A DNA stretch of 64,000 nucleotides from Ardenticatenaceae bacterium (GTDB lineage Bacteria; Chloroflexota; Anaerolineae; Promineifilales; Promineifilaceae). The first letter of the stretch is position 1; each line of letters begins with the position of its first letter. Both the position numbers and the translations under genes were made by a program. Below are positions 19,601 through 26,998 of the stretch, piece after piece. Below the pieces are notes generated by a model that was not told the origin of the DNA, ran no database searches, and was given only the letters and a program-made list of their open reading frames with translations. Location: the NCBI GenBank assembly GCA_020634565.1, contig JACKBN010000018.1:1-64000 (forward strand), given 5' to 3'.

Positions 19601-20731
19601 GTTTCTAAAATCACAGCTTTGGCGACAGAAAAAACAAGTCCTGATCAGTTGGCTAAAGCGCATATTTGGGCAGGCTGGGCAGAAAGTTCACAATTAAACT
19701 ATGTGGCTGGGCTTAACCATCTAAACCTTGCTGAAAAAATCTGTAAAGAACAAAAAAATAATTACCTGCTAGCACGCGTGTATGAAGCCGTCGGATATGC
19801 CAGGTACTTGCAGAAAGAATTGACTTTATCTCTGGAAGCGATGCAGCAAAGTGTAGAACTCTCGCGAGAGTTTAGCACGCCTATCAACATTGGTATTGCC
19901 TTGAGTAATATTGGGTTTGTGCAATTTACGCTTGGCCTTTACGAAGAAGCTGTGGTTACCTTGTCGGAGGCGGTGAGGATTGGGCGCGATAGTGGGCGAA
20001 ATTTGTTGGTATCAGCACTGATTAATCGGGCCGCGTCTCTGTCAAGAACAGGACGATTTGCTGAAGCAGAACAGGATTTTGAAGAAGCCAATTCGCTGTT
20101 AGCGGTAATGAATTATCCCGGTTTACAAGTTGAGACTTTGCTTTTTTGGGCTTTTGAACATAGCAGCGTGCTGCAAAAGTGGGAAAAAGCACGGAGTCAA
20201 TACGAGGAAGTAAAAGAATATATTGAGCTTAAACCGGAAAGCTATATAGAAGAGCAGGCCCGTTTATATATTGGCTTAGGCCAAGTGGAATTAAACCTTC
20301 ATCAGTTGAATGAGGCTGAAAGTTTTCTCGTGATGGCTGAAAGTATCATTCTGGAAAAAGATCTGATATGGTGGCGCCCCATCGCTGAATATTTATTGGG
20401 CTGCGTTTACAAGCAGCAAGAGGATTTTGCGAAGGCAGCGGAATACTTCGAGAAAAGTCTGCAAGCATCTCAAATAGGATGCCCTGATTTTAGGGCAGTT
20501 ACGCTTTTGGAACTTGCCATCTTACAAAAAAGCAGCCAAAAGAAGGAGCAACTTCTCTATGAGAGCATCCAATATGCAAAAATTCGTGCTCGATATTTAG
20601 AGAAGCTATATTGTTTAGAACAGGGAGGTAGGCTTTTGTTGCTGAGCGAAGATCCTGAAATGCAGGATTTAGGAAGAGAGGTTCAAAAAGAGGCAAAAAT
20701 ATTGGAAGAGAGATTTTATAAAAAAGCCTGA
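16601..20731 (+). CDS. tandem class III nucleotidyl cyclase-like domains + STAND-type ATPase + TPR protein (paralogue 2)
   Basis: 1,376 residues, collinear with the 11738 protein. Cyclase domain 1 has FSDISGF and HFYGDAM (metal Asps present, His at the adenine-reading position). Domain 2 keeps VVGDVVNLSARL, including the Asp lost in paralogue 1. The ATPase has an intact Walker A, GGTGVGKS (~500-507), but an altered Walker B, LEGLQWGD, where paralogue 1 has LEDIHLAD. From about residue 940 (base ~19,420) the TPR part becomes AT-richer, uses AAA/GAA/TTA-type codons and contains no ACGGCCGT. Paralogue 1 has several copies in the same region, so the tail looks recombined. The stop codon lies inside the terminator stem. 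Confidence 0.85.
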   Translation: MSTSKASEIPLVTGVVLRQLAAYIPATLADRILRHGLPTPGEPRALNAATLFSDISGFTGMSEELASDGPRGAEELNRVLLVTFTAMIDVIHELGGAVNHFYGDAMSVYFPDTDGTAAQRALVCAQRMQQLMLTSFSRVVTNRPPGKHPFFELTIKIGVGYGRCQELVVGNPQRSLEFVLTGTAVDEAAMAERQASSGDIIASAAVLEQAGLPVIEPFQKVETAVPPPNNAPILNWETYDEAAQRRLAEVILPFVPPALYRRLVSTGATEIAEHRPVTTIFVQFDYKNRQDDSSAIETADMGQQLQQYYEWASEVVGRFGQENARVNRVLTGDKGNQLHIMFGAPVAPDAPEQALRCLLVLQREKPDFIEAQRIGVSVGKVFAGPVGSSARREYTVVGDVVNLSARLMQVCEPGNILTDQMSAERTRQVIECDPLPTIHLKGKQTAVTPYLVQRDRAVTTLMKAYIDRWERPLVGREVEQDLLLGGMDAALRGVGGAAAVFGGTGVGKSRLLAAGVHHWLGNDGLGLIGVCYPHTNDTPYSPWRDVWREYFGLTDGMKVAQQVALVRAKTQALLPDVGEDVGLWRELLGLPMPQAAALNDLTAEARQVRLFTLVRRCCQAIAAHQPLLIVLEGLQWGDQATLALLDDVSAHLDNEAIFLAFTFRTRDAMQLATLERPSCIPIPLVDLSPASARQMLAQLVGTEELPQAVEQHLGMRDREGRDSPVNPLFLEEALNVMIGAGVLRVNGRVQVDETELARMQVPDTIHGLLLARLDRLPPAGRDLLQVASVIGRQFSAEPLQVIAEAPKQQTVLNLLTELSESEMTRLITADPEWTYLFQHAMTHEVAYESLPYARRQQLHAAVARWLAAKYKHNLKPLHSVLAYHYSRADNHAKAVQYAILAADEARNIFANREAIDLYTLAETHLAALNDEKLWETAVHLYLSRGAVFILLGEQSLAFEDAEKALDLANLHEANEEKIVAYNLMAETRYLQRAFEDVISLVSKITALATEKTSPDQLAKAHIWAGWAESSQLNYVAGLNHLNLAEKICKEQKNNYLLARVYEAVGYARYLQKELTLSLEAMQQSVELSREFSTPINIGIALSNIGFVQFTLGLYEEAVVTLSEAVRIGRDSGRNLLVSALINRAASLSRTGRFAEAEQDFEEANSLLAVMNYPGLQVETLLFWAFEHSSVLQKWEKARSQYEEVKEYIELKPESYIEEQARLYIGLGQVELNLHQLNEAESFLVMAESIILEKDLIWWRPIAEYLLGCVYKQQEDFAKAAEYFEKSLQASQIGCPDFRAVTLLELAILQKSSQKKEQLLYESIQYAKIRARYLEKLYCLEQGGRLLLLSEDPEMQDLGREVQKEAKILEERFYKKA

Positions 20732-20755
20732 GGATTTTAACCCTCAGGCTTTTTT
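20720..20755. terminator. bidirectional terminator between cyclase paralogue 2 and the RiPP-like gene
   Basis: AAAAAAGCCTGAGG / CCTCAGGCTTTTTT with an 8-nt loop. The TGA of the upstream gene is in the left arm. Ten bases further on, the convergent minus-strand gene ends, so the hairpin serves both. Confidence 0.92.
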
Positions 20756-20765
20756 GTTTTTTATT

Positions 20766-20981
20766 TTAACCTGTGCCAGGAATAAATCCTTTGGTTGTGC
20801 GGGAGCCCAGGCCACCAGCGAACTGGTCAAAATTTTCTTCGTCAAGATTTTCTAAGAGAGCTCGTTCTTCATCGGATATGGAGTAGCCTTCTAGGGCACG
20901 ATCCAGGTCTTTGAAGAGAAGTGTACGAAATGCTTTGTCAGTTAAAGCGCGTTCTACAACTTGATCTAATGCTTCAGACAC
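20766..20981 (-). CDS. RiPP-precursor-like small protein with NHLP/Franean1_4349-type leader
   Basis: 71 residues starting at GTG with GGGAGG 7 nt upstream. The leader-like part has VVERALTDKAFRTLLFKDLD, RALEGYSISDEERALL and an acidic stretch ending FAGG. The spacing of AL-x-D-x-x-FR-x-x-L and AL-x-x-Y-x-(L/I)-S-x-E-E matches the small 'NHLP-clan/Franean1_4349' leader families, assigned from memory. A Gly-Gly site would leave a core LGSRTTKGFIPGTG. No modifying enzyme or C39 transporter is nearby, so it may be an orphan precursor or a small protein sharing the leader fold. It lies in an AT-richer, octamer-free segment. Confidence 0.65.
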   Translation of the reverse strand: MSEALDQVVERALTDKAFRTLLFKDLDRALEGYSISDEERALLENLDEENFDQFAGGLGSRTTKGFIPGTG

Positions 20982-21121
20982 GGTTTTCCTCCCGTCAATT
21001 CTTCTAAAATTTCATTACTAACGATTGATGAACTCAGTATCATGGTTCCGCTGGTTTTTGTCAACGGTTCGCCATACATTCTTTATGTTATCTACTTAAC
21101 TTTCACGGCTGCTTACGGTGG

Positions 21122-23293
21122 TTATTCCTCTTCATACGGCCGTTTCCACAACAAAAATAGCGTTAGCAGCAGCACCACCCCAATCATAATGAGCTGAATG
21201 GAGGCCGATGAGGTATCAATGCCCGCCACGATATTGTTGCTTGTTTTGGCCGCGCTGCCACCTTTGGGGAAAACGGCCGTATCTCCCTCACCAATCACTG
21301 TTGGGTTCTCCACGATTGTTGTGCCGTCCAGGGCCAGAAGATAAGCCACAATCGAATCTATCTGTTCTGCCGTGAGCCGCTGGCCATAATCCTGCGGCAT
21401 GATGTTGGGCATGCAGGGGCCATTCGGGCAGGTTGGGGCCAGAGCATAATTCGGTTCTACAATAGATTGGCGCAAATATTCTTCGGCCGTCATGCCCGGA
21501 ATGCGCCCCGTGGCTTCATAGCCAATTAGCGAGAGATTCGGCCCAACTTTATGCCCTTCGCCAATGGGGCCGATGGCATGGCAAGCCCCACAGCCCGCAT
21601 TCAAGAGTACCTCTTCTACAGTGTTGCCCTGCACGGGACGAGGCGTGGGCGTGGGGGCGGGCGTAGCGGCCGGTTCTGTGGCGGCGGGTGTGGCTGTTGC
21701 TTGCATCTCTGCCAGCTCTTCGGCTGTGGGTTGGGGGAGTTCATCAGTGATTTGGGCGCGCAGAATGGCTTCACATTGGTTGATGCCCGGTTCTGGGTCT
21801 GGCATACACCAGAGCGGTTCCGTTTTGCGCGTTTTGAGCAGTGGCACATACCACAGCACAATATCTTCACCAAAAACCGGCTCATCGTTGAGCCATTGAC
21901 GCGGCGGCTGGAAGGTGTCGCCGGGGCCGGGCGAGAGCGGTTGCTCACCCTCTAATTCGTTTTCTTGCAGGACAAAAACGCGCGCTTCATCCAGCCCCAA
22001 AGGATCGGTGGGTAGCAGCGCCCAACGGTAGAGCAAATCGCCACTGCCGGTGGCCAGCTTGAAGCCGTCTGGGCCGAGATTATCGACGAAGGGGAAGAGC
22101 TCGGTTTCGGTTTCCATCTCTGTCCATTCGGTATCTTGCCACAGCCAGACCTGATCGTCTTCCGGGCCATCCAAATCGAGATCAATGCGCCAAAACGGCC
22201 GATAGATCGACAAATCATCACAGCCAGGACCGTAGGAAATAAAGCGAGGCTCAAAGCTGCCGTCGGCGAAGAAGCGGATTATTTCCTCGTACCGGTAGCA
22301 GCAGATGCAGTTGGGCCAGCGGGTAAACTCCGTGAACAACTGGCGCACTTCAAAGCCATCGTCCAGTTCGTTGACAATGGTGTCGCCGAAAGGCGGGACG
22401 GTGGCGGAAAAGCCAATTTCATCGCGGTAGCCGCCAGGCCAGCTGGGGTACCATGCCTCGATTTGGGGGATTTTGATGTTGCTGAAGATGGGCGTGTCGT
22501 TGTAGGTGGCATCACGGAAGAGAACGCCATCGTGAGCGGTCATTTCCCAGCAGACATTCCAGCCATCTTGCTCGTGGCAGCCGTCTGTGAAGGCGGCTCG
22601 CTGCGAAACAGGGGCGGCCACATCGAGATCGGGTCGTCCGCGGGTGTAAAACGTGCGGGCTACAGTTTGCTGGCTCATATTGACGAAGACGTGGTAAATA
22701 CGGCCGTCTCCATTCGGGCTATGAAAGGTTAAATCCACACACCAATCCTCACGGCAGGCATCATCGGCCAGCCAGGCTGACATGGGAATCATGGCTGGGT
22801 CACCTGCGCCAATGTCACCGAGAACGGCCGTTACCTCCGGATCGCCTGCCGCAATCTGGATCGCATCTTCTGCCACAAAACGACTGCCGCCGGGGCGGCT
22901 CAAATCATCCTGCCATTCAGCCAAAATGCTGTCGTCGGTAAGGGACATGATCTGGTTGACGGTACGGCCGTTTACCCGATCAAAGTAGGTGAGGTGAGCA
23001 CAGTTGTTGACACCACAGCCCAACTCTTGCCAGGGGCGGGCCTCGGCCAGGCTGAGAGGTAGCGCATCGACAAAAATGAGATCAGAAACGGTCGTGTCCA
23101 GATTGTTGAGTTCAGCTTCAGACAATCCCACCGGTTGGCTGTCCATCATCATGTATATTTGCTGCCCCTTGGCGATGGCCAGGTTGATGGACGCCCGCTG
23201 CTGCCACACCGTGCGAATCAGATTGCCGATAAGCAAAAATAGTAAAACAAAACAAATACGCAGGACCAGGCGATGCAATTTTGGACTCAACGA
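21122..23293 (-). CDS. membrane-anchored cytochrome c fused to a degenerate copper-amine-oxidase-like domain
   Basis: About 723 residues from a TTG start at 23293 preceded by GGGAGAG; a longer frame to 23341 would overlap a TATAAT promoter box. An N-terminal TM helix (CFVLLFLLIGNLI) is followed by a large exported domain. Parts of it resemble copper amine oxidases: GVLFRDATYNDTPIFSNIKI, CYRYEEIIRFFADGSFE, RIDLDLDG and EDIVLWYVPLLKTR. The HxH and third His copper ligands are not seen. After a TP-rich linker comes a cytochrome c domain with CGACH at about residue 567 and a possible Met ligand (MPQDYGQRLT), then a C-terminal TM helix. Probably a periplasmic or extracellular electron-transfer protein. 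The amine oxidase relation is tentative. Confidence 0.7.
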   Translation of the reverse strand, partial: SLSPKLHRLVLRICFVLLFLLIGNLIRTVWQQRASINLAIAKGQQIYMMMDSQPVGLSEAELNNLDTTVSDLIFVDALPLSLAEARPWQELGCGVNNCAHLTYFDRVNGRTVNQIMSLTDDSILAEWQDDLSRPGGSRFVAEDAIQIAAGDPEVTAVLGDIGAGDPAMIPMSAWLADDACREDWCVDLTFHSPNGDGRIYHVFVNMSQQTVARTFYTRGRPDLDVAAPVSQRAAFTDGCHEQDGWNVCWEMTAHDGVLFRDATYNDTPIFSNIKIPQIEAWYPSWPGGYRDEIGFSATVPPFGDTIVNELDDGFEVRQLFTEFTRWPNCICCYRYEEIIRFFADGSFEPRFISYGPGCDDLSIYRPFWRIDLDLDGPEDDQVWLWQDTEWTEMETETELFPFVDNLGPDGFKLATGSGDLLYRWALLPTDPLGLDEARVFVLQENELEGEQPLSPGPGDTFQPPRQWLNDEPVFGEDIVLWYVPLLKTRKTEPLWCMPDPEPGINQCEAILRAQITDELPQPTAEELAEMQATATPAATEPAATPAPTPTPRPVQGNTVEEVLLNAGCGACHAIGPIGEGHKVGPNLSLIGYEATGRIPGMTAEEYLRQSIVEPNYALAPTCPNGPCMPNIMPQDYGQRLTAEQIDSIVAYLLALDGTTIVENPTVIGEGDTAVFPKGGSAAKTSNNIVAGIDTSSASIQLIMIGVVLLLTLFLLWKRPYEEE

Positions 23294-23329
23294 AACTCTC
23301 CCATTTTGTGCGTGGATAGATCGGACGCG

Positions 23330-23335
23330 ATTATA
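23330..23335 (-). promoter_or_regulatory. extended -10 box upstream of the cytochrome c gene
   Basis: On the minus strand TGCGCTATAATCG contains a consensus TATAAT about 36 nt before the TTG start. It supports initiation downstream of it rather than at 23341. No convincing -35 box was found. Confidence 0.45.
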
Positions 23336-23397
23336 GCGCAATGCCTTTGTTTAGCAGGGCAGGTTGCGACTTTCTCATTTATCTGTTTGAAACAGGT

Positions 23398-23433
23398 AAA
23401 AAAAACGCCCTGCAATTTCTTGCAAGGCGTTTT
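23398..23433. terminator. rho-independent terminator after pckA
   Basis: Stem AAAACGCC-CTGCAA / TTGCAA-GGCGTTTT with loop TTTC and flanking A/T tracts, 20 nt beyond the pckA stop codon. It separates pckA from the downstream same-strand cytochrome c gene. Confidence 0.88.
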
Positions 23434-23453
23434 AATTGTGAAATATTGTTTAG

Positions 23454-25040
23454 TTACAGTTTGGGACCAGCGTTAATGATCGCTTCGCTGCTGCCCGCTT
23501 GGTACTTCTCAAAATTCTTGATGAACAGATTGGCTAGTTTTTGTGCCTGTGCATCATATGCTTCGCCATTGGCCCAGGTATTCTTGGGAATGAGCAATTC
23601 ATCTGGCACATTGGGGCAGGTGGTCGGAATGGACAGGCCAAAGATTGGATCGGTGACATACTCAACGTTGTCCAGGTCGCCATTGTGGATGGCGTCGATG
23701 ATGGACCGGGTGTAAGCAAGCTTAATGCGAGAGCCGATGCCGTAAGGTCCACCAGTCCAGCCTGTGTTAATCAACCAGGCGGAAGCGCCATGTTGGGCCA
23801 TTTTTTCGGCCAGCAGTTCAGCATATTTGCTGGGATGCCACACCATGAAAGCCGCGCCGAAGCAAGCGGAGAAGGTGGCTTGTGGTTCGGTGACGCCTAC
23901 TTCTGTCCCCGCCACTTTGGCCGTGTAGCCGCTGATGAAATGATACATTGTCTGTTCTGGCGACAGTTTGCTTACGGGTGGCAGAACGCCAAAGGCATCG
24001 GCTGTAAGCAGAATAATGTTATGGGGGTGGCCACCCACGCAAGGAATTTTGGCGTTGGGAATGTACTCAATGGGGTACGCGGCCCGCGTGTTTTGGGTGA
24101 TAGACGTGTCCGAAAAATCAACGGCATGTGTGTAATCATCGTAGACTACGTTTTCCAGTACGGTGCCAAACTTGATGGCGCCATAAATTTCCGGCTCTTT
24201 TTCGGCAGAAAGGTCAATCGCTTTGGCATAACAGCCGCCTTCGATGTTGAAAACGCCATCATCAGTCCAGCAATGTTCATCATCGCCGATGAGTTGGCGG
24301 CGAGCGTCAGCCGAGAGGGTGGTTTTGCCTGTGCCAGACAGGCCAAAGAAGATGGATACGTCGCCATCTTGTCCTTCATTGGCGGAACAGTGCATGGAAA
24401 GCACCTCTTTCTTGGGCATGATGTAGTTCATCACGGTGAAGATGCCTTTTTTCATTTCTCCGGCATATTCTGTACCCAAAATAACAACTTCTTTCTCTTC
24501 AAAAGAGAGATCGACGCTGGTTTTTGAGGTCATGCCCATGGTGTAGCGGTTGGCTGGGAACTGTCCGGCGTTGAAGACAACGTAGTCGGGTTCGCCGAAG
24601 TTTTCCAGCTCTTCAGCTGTGGGGCGGATGAGCATATTCCACATGAACAGGGCGTGATACGGCCGTGTACAAATAATCCGCACCTTGATCTGTTCTTTTT
24701 CATCCCAACCGGCAAAGCCGTCAACCACATACAACTTTTCGCGGGTATTCAGGTAATCAATGGCCCGTTCCCGATTAATTTCAAACGTGTGTTCATCAAC
24801 GGCGACGTTGACGGCACCCCACCAAACATCCTTTTCCGAATCTGGATGTTTGACAATGCGTTTGTCGCTAGGGCTGCGGCCTGTCTTTTCGCCGGAGCGC
24901 ACCATAATGGCGCCTGAATCTGCAATGGCTGCTTCTGCTTCATAAGCCAGCGCTTCCTGGTAAAGCTTGGCGGGCCTGGCATTGCGAACGATATTGCTAA
25001 CCTCAATATTGTGCTGTTTAAGTGAAAAACTGTTAGTCAA
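23454..25040 (-). CDS. pckA: phosphoenolpyruvate carboxykinase (ATP)
   Basis: Interconverts oxaloacetate + ATP and PEP + CO2 + ADP, the gluconeogenic entry point. 528 residues, the usual length of the ATP-dependent family. Signatures: [47 protein letters not shown], the kinase P-loop [37 protein letters not shown] and [15 protein letters not shown]. Initiates at TTG with AAGGGAGGT 7 nt upstream. A TATAAT-like box lies on the minus strand at 25168-25173 in the AT-rich 296-bp upstream region, which holds no convincing gene. Contains no ACGGCCGT except near its 5' part (24658). Confidence 0.97.
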   Translation of the reverse strand: MTNSFSLKQHNIEVSNIVRNARPAKLYQEALAYEAEAAIADSGAIMVRSGEKTGRSPSDKRIVKHPDSEKDVWWGAVNVAVDEHTFEINRERAIDYLNTREKLYVVDGFAGWDEKEQIKVRIICTRPYHALFMWNMLIRPTAEELENFGEPDYVVFNAGQFPANRYTMGMTSKTSVDLSFEEKEVVILGTEYAGEMKKGIFTVMNYIMPKKEVLSMHCSANEGQDGDVSIFFGLSGTGKTTLSADARRQLIGDDEHCWTDDGVFNIEGGCYAKAIDLSAEKEPEIYGAIKFGTVLENVVYDDYTHAVDFSDTSITQNTRAAYPIEYIPNAKIPCVGGHPHNIILLTADAFGVLPPVSKLSPEQTMYHFISGYTAKVAGTEVGVTEPQATFSACFGAAFMVWHPSKYAELLAEKMAQHGASAWLINTGWTGGPYGIGSRIKLAYTRSIIDAIHNGDLDNVEYVTDPIFGLSIPTTCPNVPDELLIPKNTWANGEAYDAQAQKLANLFIKNFEKYQAGSSEAIINAGPKL

Positions 25041-25301
25041 GAGTAACCTCCCTTATGAATAGGTGTGAGATTTTGCTTTATGAAGTGCTGAAAGCTCGTT
25101 GGGATTCAGGGGTTTCTGGTCAAGCAACCTCTTGTTTGCTTGTCGTGGAACCAGAAAAATCGTTGTCATTATAACAAAAAATAGGCGCATATTATTGCAA
25201 AAAGTAATGCATATTGATAAACAAAACTCATAAATTGAGGTGAAGCCACTCTCCCAAAAATAGACAATGGCGGCAGAAATTGCAACCTGGCCAAACATGA
25301 C

Positions 25302-25330
25302 TTGGAAAACTTTGGCGGTTTACGTACACT
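25302..25330 (+). promoter_or_regulatory. coaBC promoter, probably leaderless
   Basis: TTGGAA (25302-25307), 17-nt spacer, TACACT (25325-25330), then only 6 nt to the coaBC ATG. There is no ribosome binding site. The predicted transcription start coincides with the start codon. Confidence 0.6.
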
Positions 25331-25336
25331 AGGCTT

Positions 25337-26563
25337 ATGGACAAAATCACTCTGCTTACCGGAAAGCGTATTTTATTGGGTGTAACGGGCTCGATTGCCT
25401 GCTACAAGGCGATTGATCTGGCGTCTAAGTTGACGCAGGCAGGCGCTGAAGTAGACGTGATCTTGACGGAGGGGGCGCAAAAGTTTGTGACGCCCCTTAC
25501 GTTTCGTTCGGTGACGGGACGGCCGTCTTACACCGATATGTGGAGCCTGGACGATCACGTGCGGCATGTGGGGCTGGGTGAAACGGCCGATCTCTTCGTA
25601 ATTGCGCCCGCGACAGCCCACACCATTGCCAAGTTGGCCCATGGCCTGGCCGACAACCTGCTGACGGTGACGGCCCTGGCTGCACGTTGCCCCATCCTGG
25701 TGGCTCCGGCGATGGATGGCGGCATGTATGAACATGCTGCCACGCAGGCCAACGTGGCCACCTTGCGCGAACGCGGCATTCAGTTTGCTGGTCCCGCCGA
25801 GGGGCGCATGGCTTCTGGCCTCGCTGGTTTGGGGCGGATGGTGGAGCCAAACGATCTGCTGGGTTTTGTCCGGCAGGCGATAGCCCAAGATGGCCCACTG
25901 GTTGGGCGCAAGGTGGTGGTTTCTACTGGTCCCACGCGGGAGCCGCTGGATCCGGTGCGCTTTATCAGCAATCGCTCTACCGGGAAGCAGGGGCTGGCGG
26001 TGGCCCAAGCGGCACTGGACGCGGGCGCAGACGTCACAATCGTGCATGGTCCCATTTTTGAGCCGATTCCTTTTGGGGCAACGGCCGTTTCCGTGCAAAC
26101 CACCGATCAAATGGGAGACGCGGTATTAGAGGCTGCCAAGGAAGCGGATGCGCTCTTTATGGTGGCGGCGGTGGCGGACTTCCGCCCCAACACGCAGTCG
26201 GACAAGAAAATCAAGAAAACAGATGAGCAGTGGGGCTTGGCTATCGGTTTGGAAGTGACGCTGGACATTTTGTCTGCCGTCAAAACGCAGCGAGACAAGA
26301 GCGGTTTCCCGCGGGTGGTGTTGGGCTTTGCGGCCGAAACACACAACGCGTTTGAATACGGCCGTGATAAACTGCTGCGTAAAGGACTCAACTTTATCGC
26401 CGTGAATGATGTGATGGACCGGGGCGCAGGCTTTGAGGTGGATACCAACAAGGTGCTGCTGCTCAGTTCGGCGGGTGTGGTGGAAGAGATTCCGCTGCAA
26501 AGCAAAACGGCCGTTGCTGAACGACTGGTGCATCATGTGGCGAAGAGTTTGAACGGGAATTAG
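25337..26563 (+). CDS. coaBC: bifunctional phosphopantothenoylcysteine decarboxylase/phosphopantothenate-cysteine ligase
   Basis: Two consecutive steps of coenzyme A synthesis, 408 residues. CoaC part (1-~185): flavin-binding GVTGSIACYKAIDLASKL, the catalytic-His region HVRHVGLGETADL, IAPATAHTIAKLAHGLAD, and VAPAMDGGMYEH where the usual motif is PxMNxxM. CoaB part (~190-408): STGPTREPLDPVRFISNRSTGKQG, AAVADFRP, KIKK and GFAAET. The Asn-to-Asp change in the CoaC substrate-clamp motif is unusual. Apparently transcribed from its own promoter without a leader. Confidence 0.95.
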   Translation: MDKITLLTGKRILLGVTGSIACYKAIDLASKLTQAGAEVDVILTEGAQKFVTPLTFRSVTGRPSYTDMWSLDDHVRHVGLGETADLFVIAPATAHTIAKLAHGLADNLLTVTALAARCPILVAPAMDGGMYEHAATQANVATLRERGIQFAGPAEGRMASGLAGLGRMVEPNDLLGFVRQAIAQDGPLVGRKVVVSTGPTREPLDPVRFISNRSTGKQGLAVAQAALDAGADVTIVHGPIFEPIPFGATAVSVQTTDQMGDAVLEAAKEADALFMVAAVADFRPNTQSDKKIKKTDEQWGLAIGLEVTLDILSAVKTQRDKSGFPRVVLGFAAETHNAFEYGRDKLLRKGLNFIAVNDVMDRGAGFEVDTNKVLLLSSAGVVEEIPLQSKTAVAERLVHHVAKSLNGN

Positions 26564-26565
26564 TA

Positions 26566-26626
26566 AACAGTTAATCAGTAATTAGTGAAAGAAACTGATT
26601 ACCGATTGTGGATTACTGATAACGGG
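26566..26626. repeat. dispersed repeat, AATCAGTAATC family
   Basis: Several copies of TAATCAGTAAT and, inverted, ATTACTGATAA/CTGATTACCG lie between coaBC and the next gene and can fold into an imperfect hairpin. Related sequence is at 37908-37957 and 55513-55535. Confidence 0.6.
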
Positions 26627-26632
26627 AAAAAT

Positions 26633-26998
26633 ATGGATCGCGTACAGTTGCGGGAAGATATCTTAACAGTTTTTAACCTGGAAGAGTTCCAGGCATTGTG
26701 TCATCGGTTAGGGATTGAGTATGAACAGCTGCGAGGAAAAACGCAGCGGGATAAGGCCGCCCTGCTGATTGGCACGATGGAGCGGAACGGCCGTTTGCCT
26801 GAGTTGGTGCAAGAAGTGGTGCGCGAACGGCCGCATTTGGAAGAAACATACGGCGCTTACATCGCCATTGAAGCCGCTGCGCCGGAAGATCCGCTCAGCT
26901 GGCTAGACCGTCTGGCGCAAGGGGAAGGCCCCGCTATCGAGGAGCCGCCCACTATGCGCTGGCAAACAGAACGAATCGAGGAAGAAGAAAATGAGTAA
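26633..26998 (+). CDS. small protein with effector-associated-domain (EAD)-like helical domain
   Basis: 121 residues from ATG 26633; an upstream extension would run through the repeat. Residues 1-70 (VQLREDILTVFNLEEFQALC, LGIEYEQLRGKTQRDKAALL, MERNGRLPELVQEVVRERP) have the pattern of the compact helical EAD/death-like domains. These normally join effectors to STAND NTPases or caspase-like proteases in bacterial conflict and signalling systems. The rest is acidic and Pro-rich, without an effector. The gene ends 8 nt inside the DUF423 gene, so the two are coupled. A second EAD-like protein is encoded at 30473. The domain match is by eye; its role here is unknown. Confidence 0.55.
   Translation: MDRVQLREDILTVFNLEEFQALCHRLGIEYEQLRGKTQRDKAALLIGTMERNGRLPELVQEVVRERPHLEETYGAYIAIEAAAPEDPLSWLDRLAQGEGPAIEEPPTMRWQTERIEEEENE

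Noticed and set aside
25053..25298. An 81-codon minus-strand frame upstream of pckA
   Set aside because: AT-rich intergenic sequence, no ribosome binding site, hydrophobic and low-information product; more likely promoter region.
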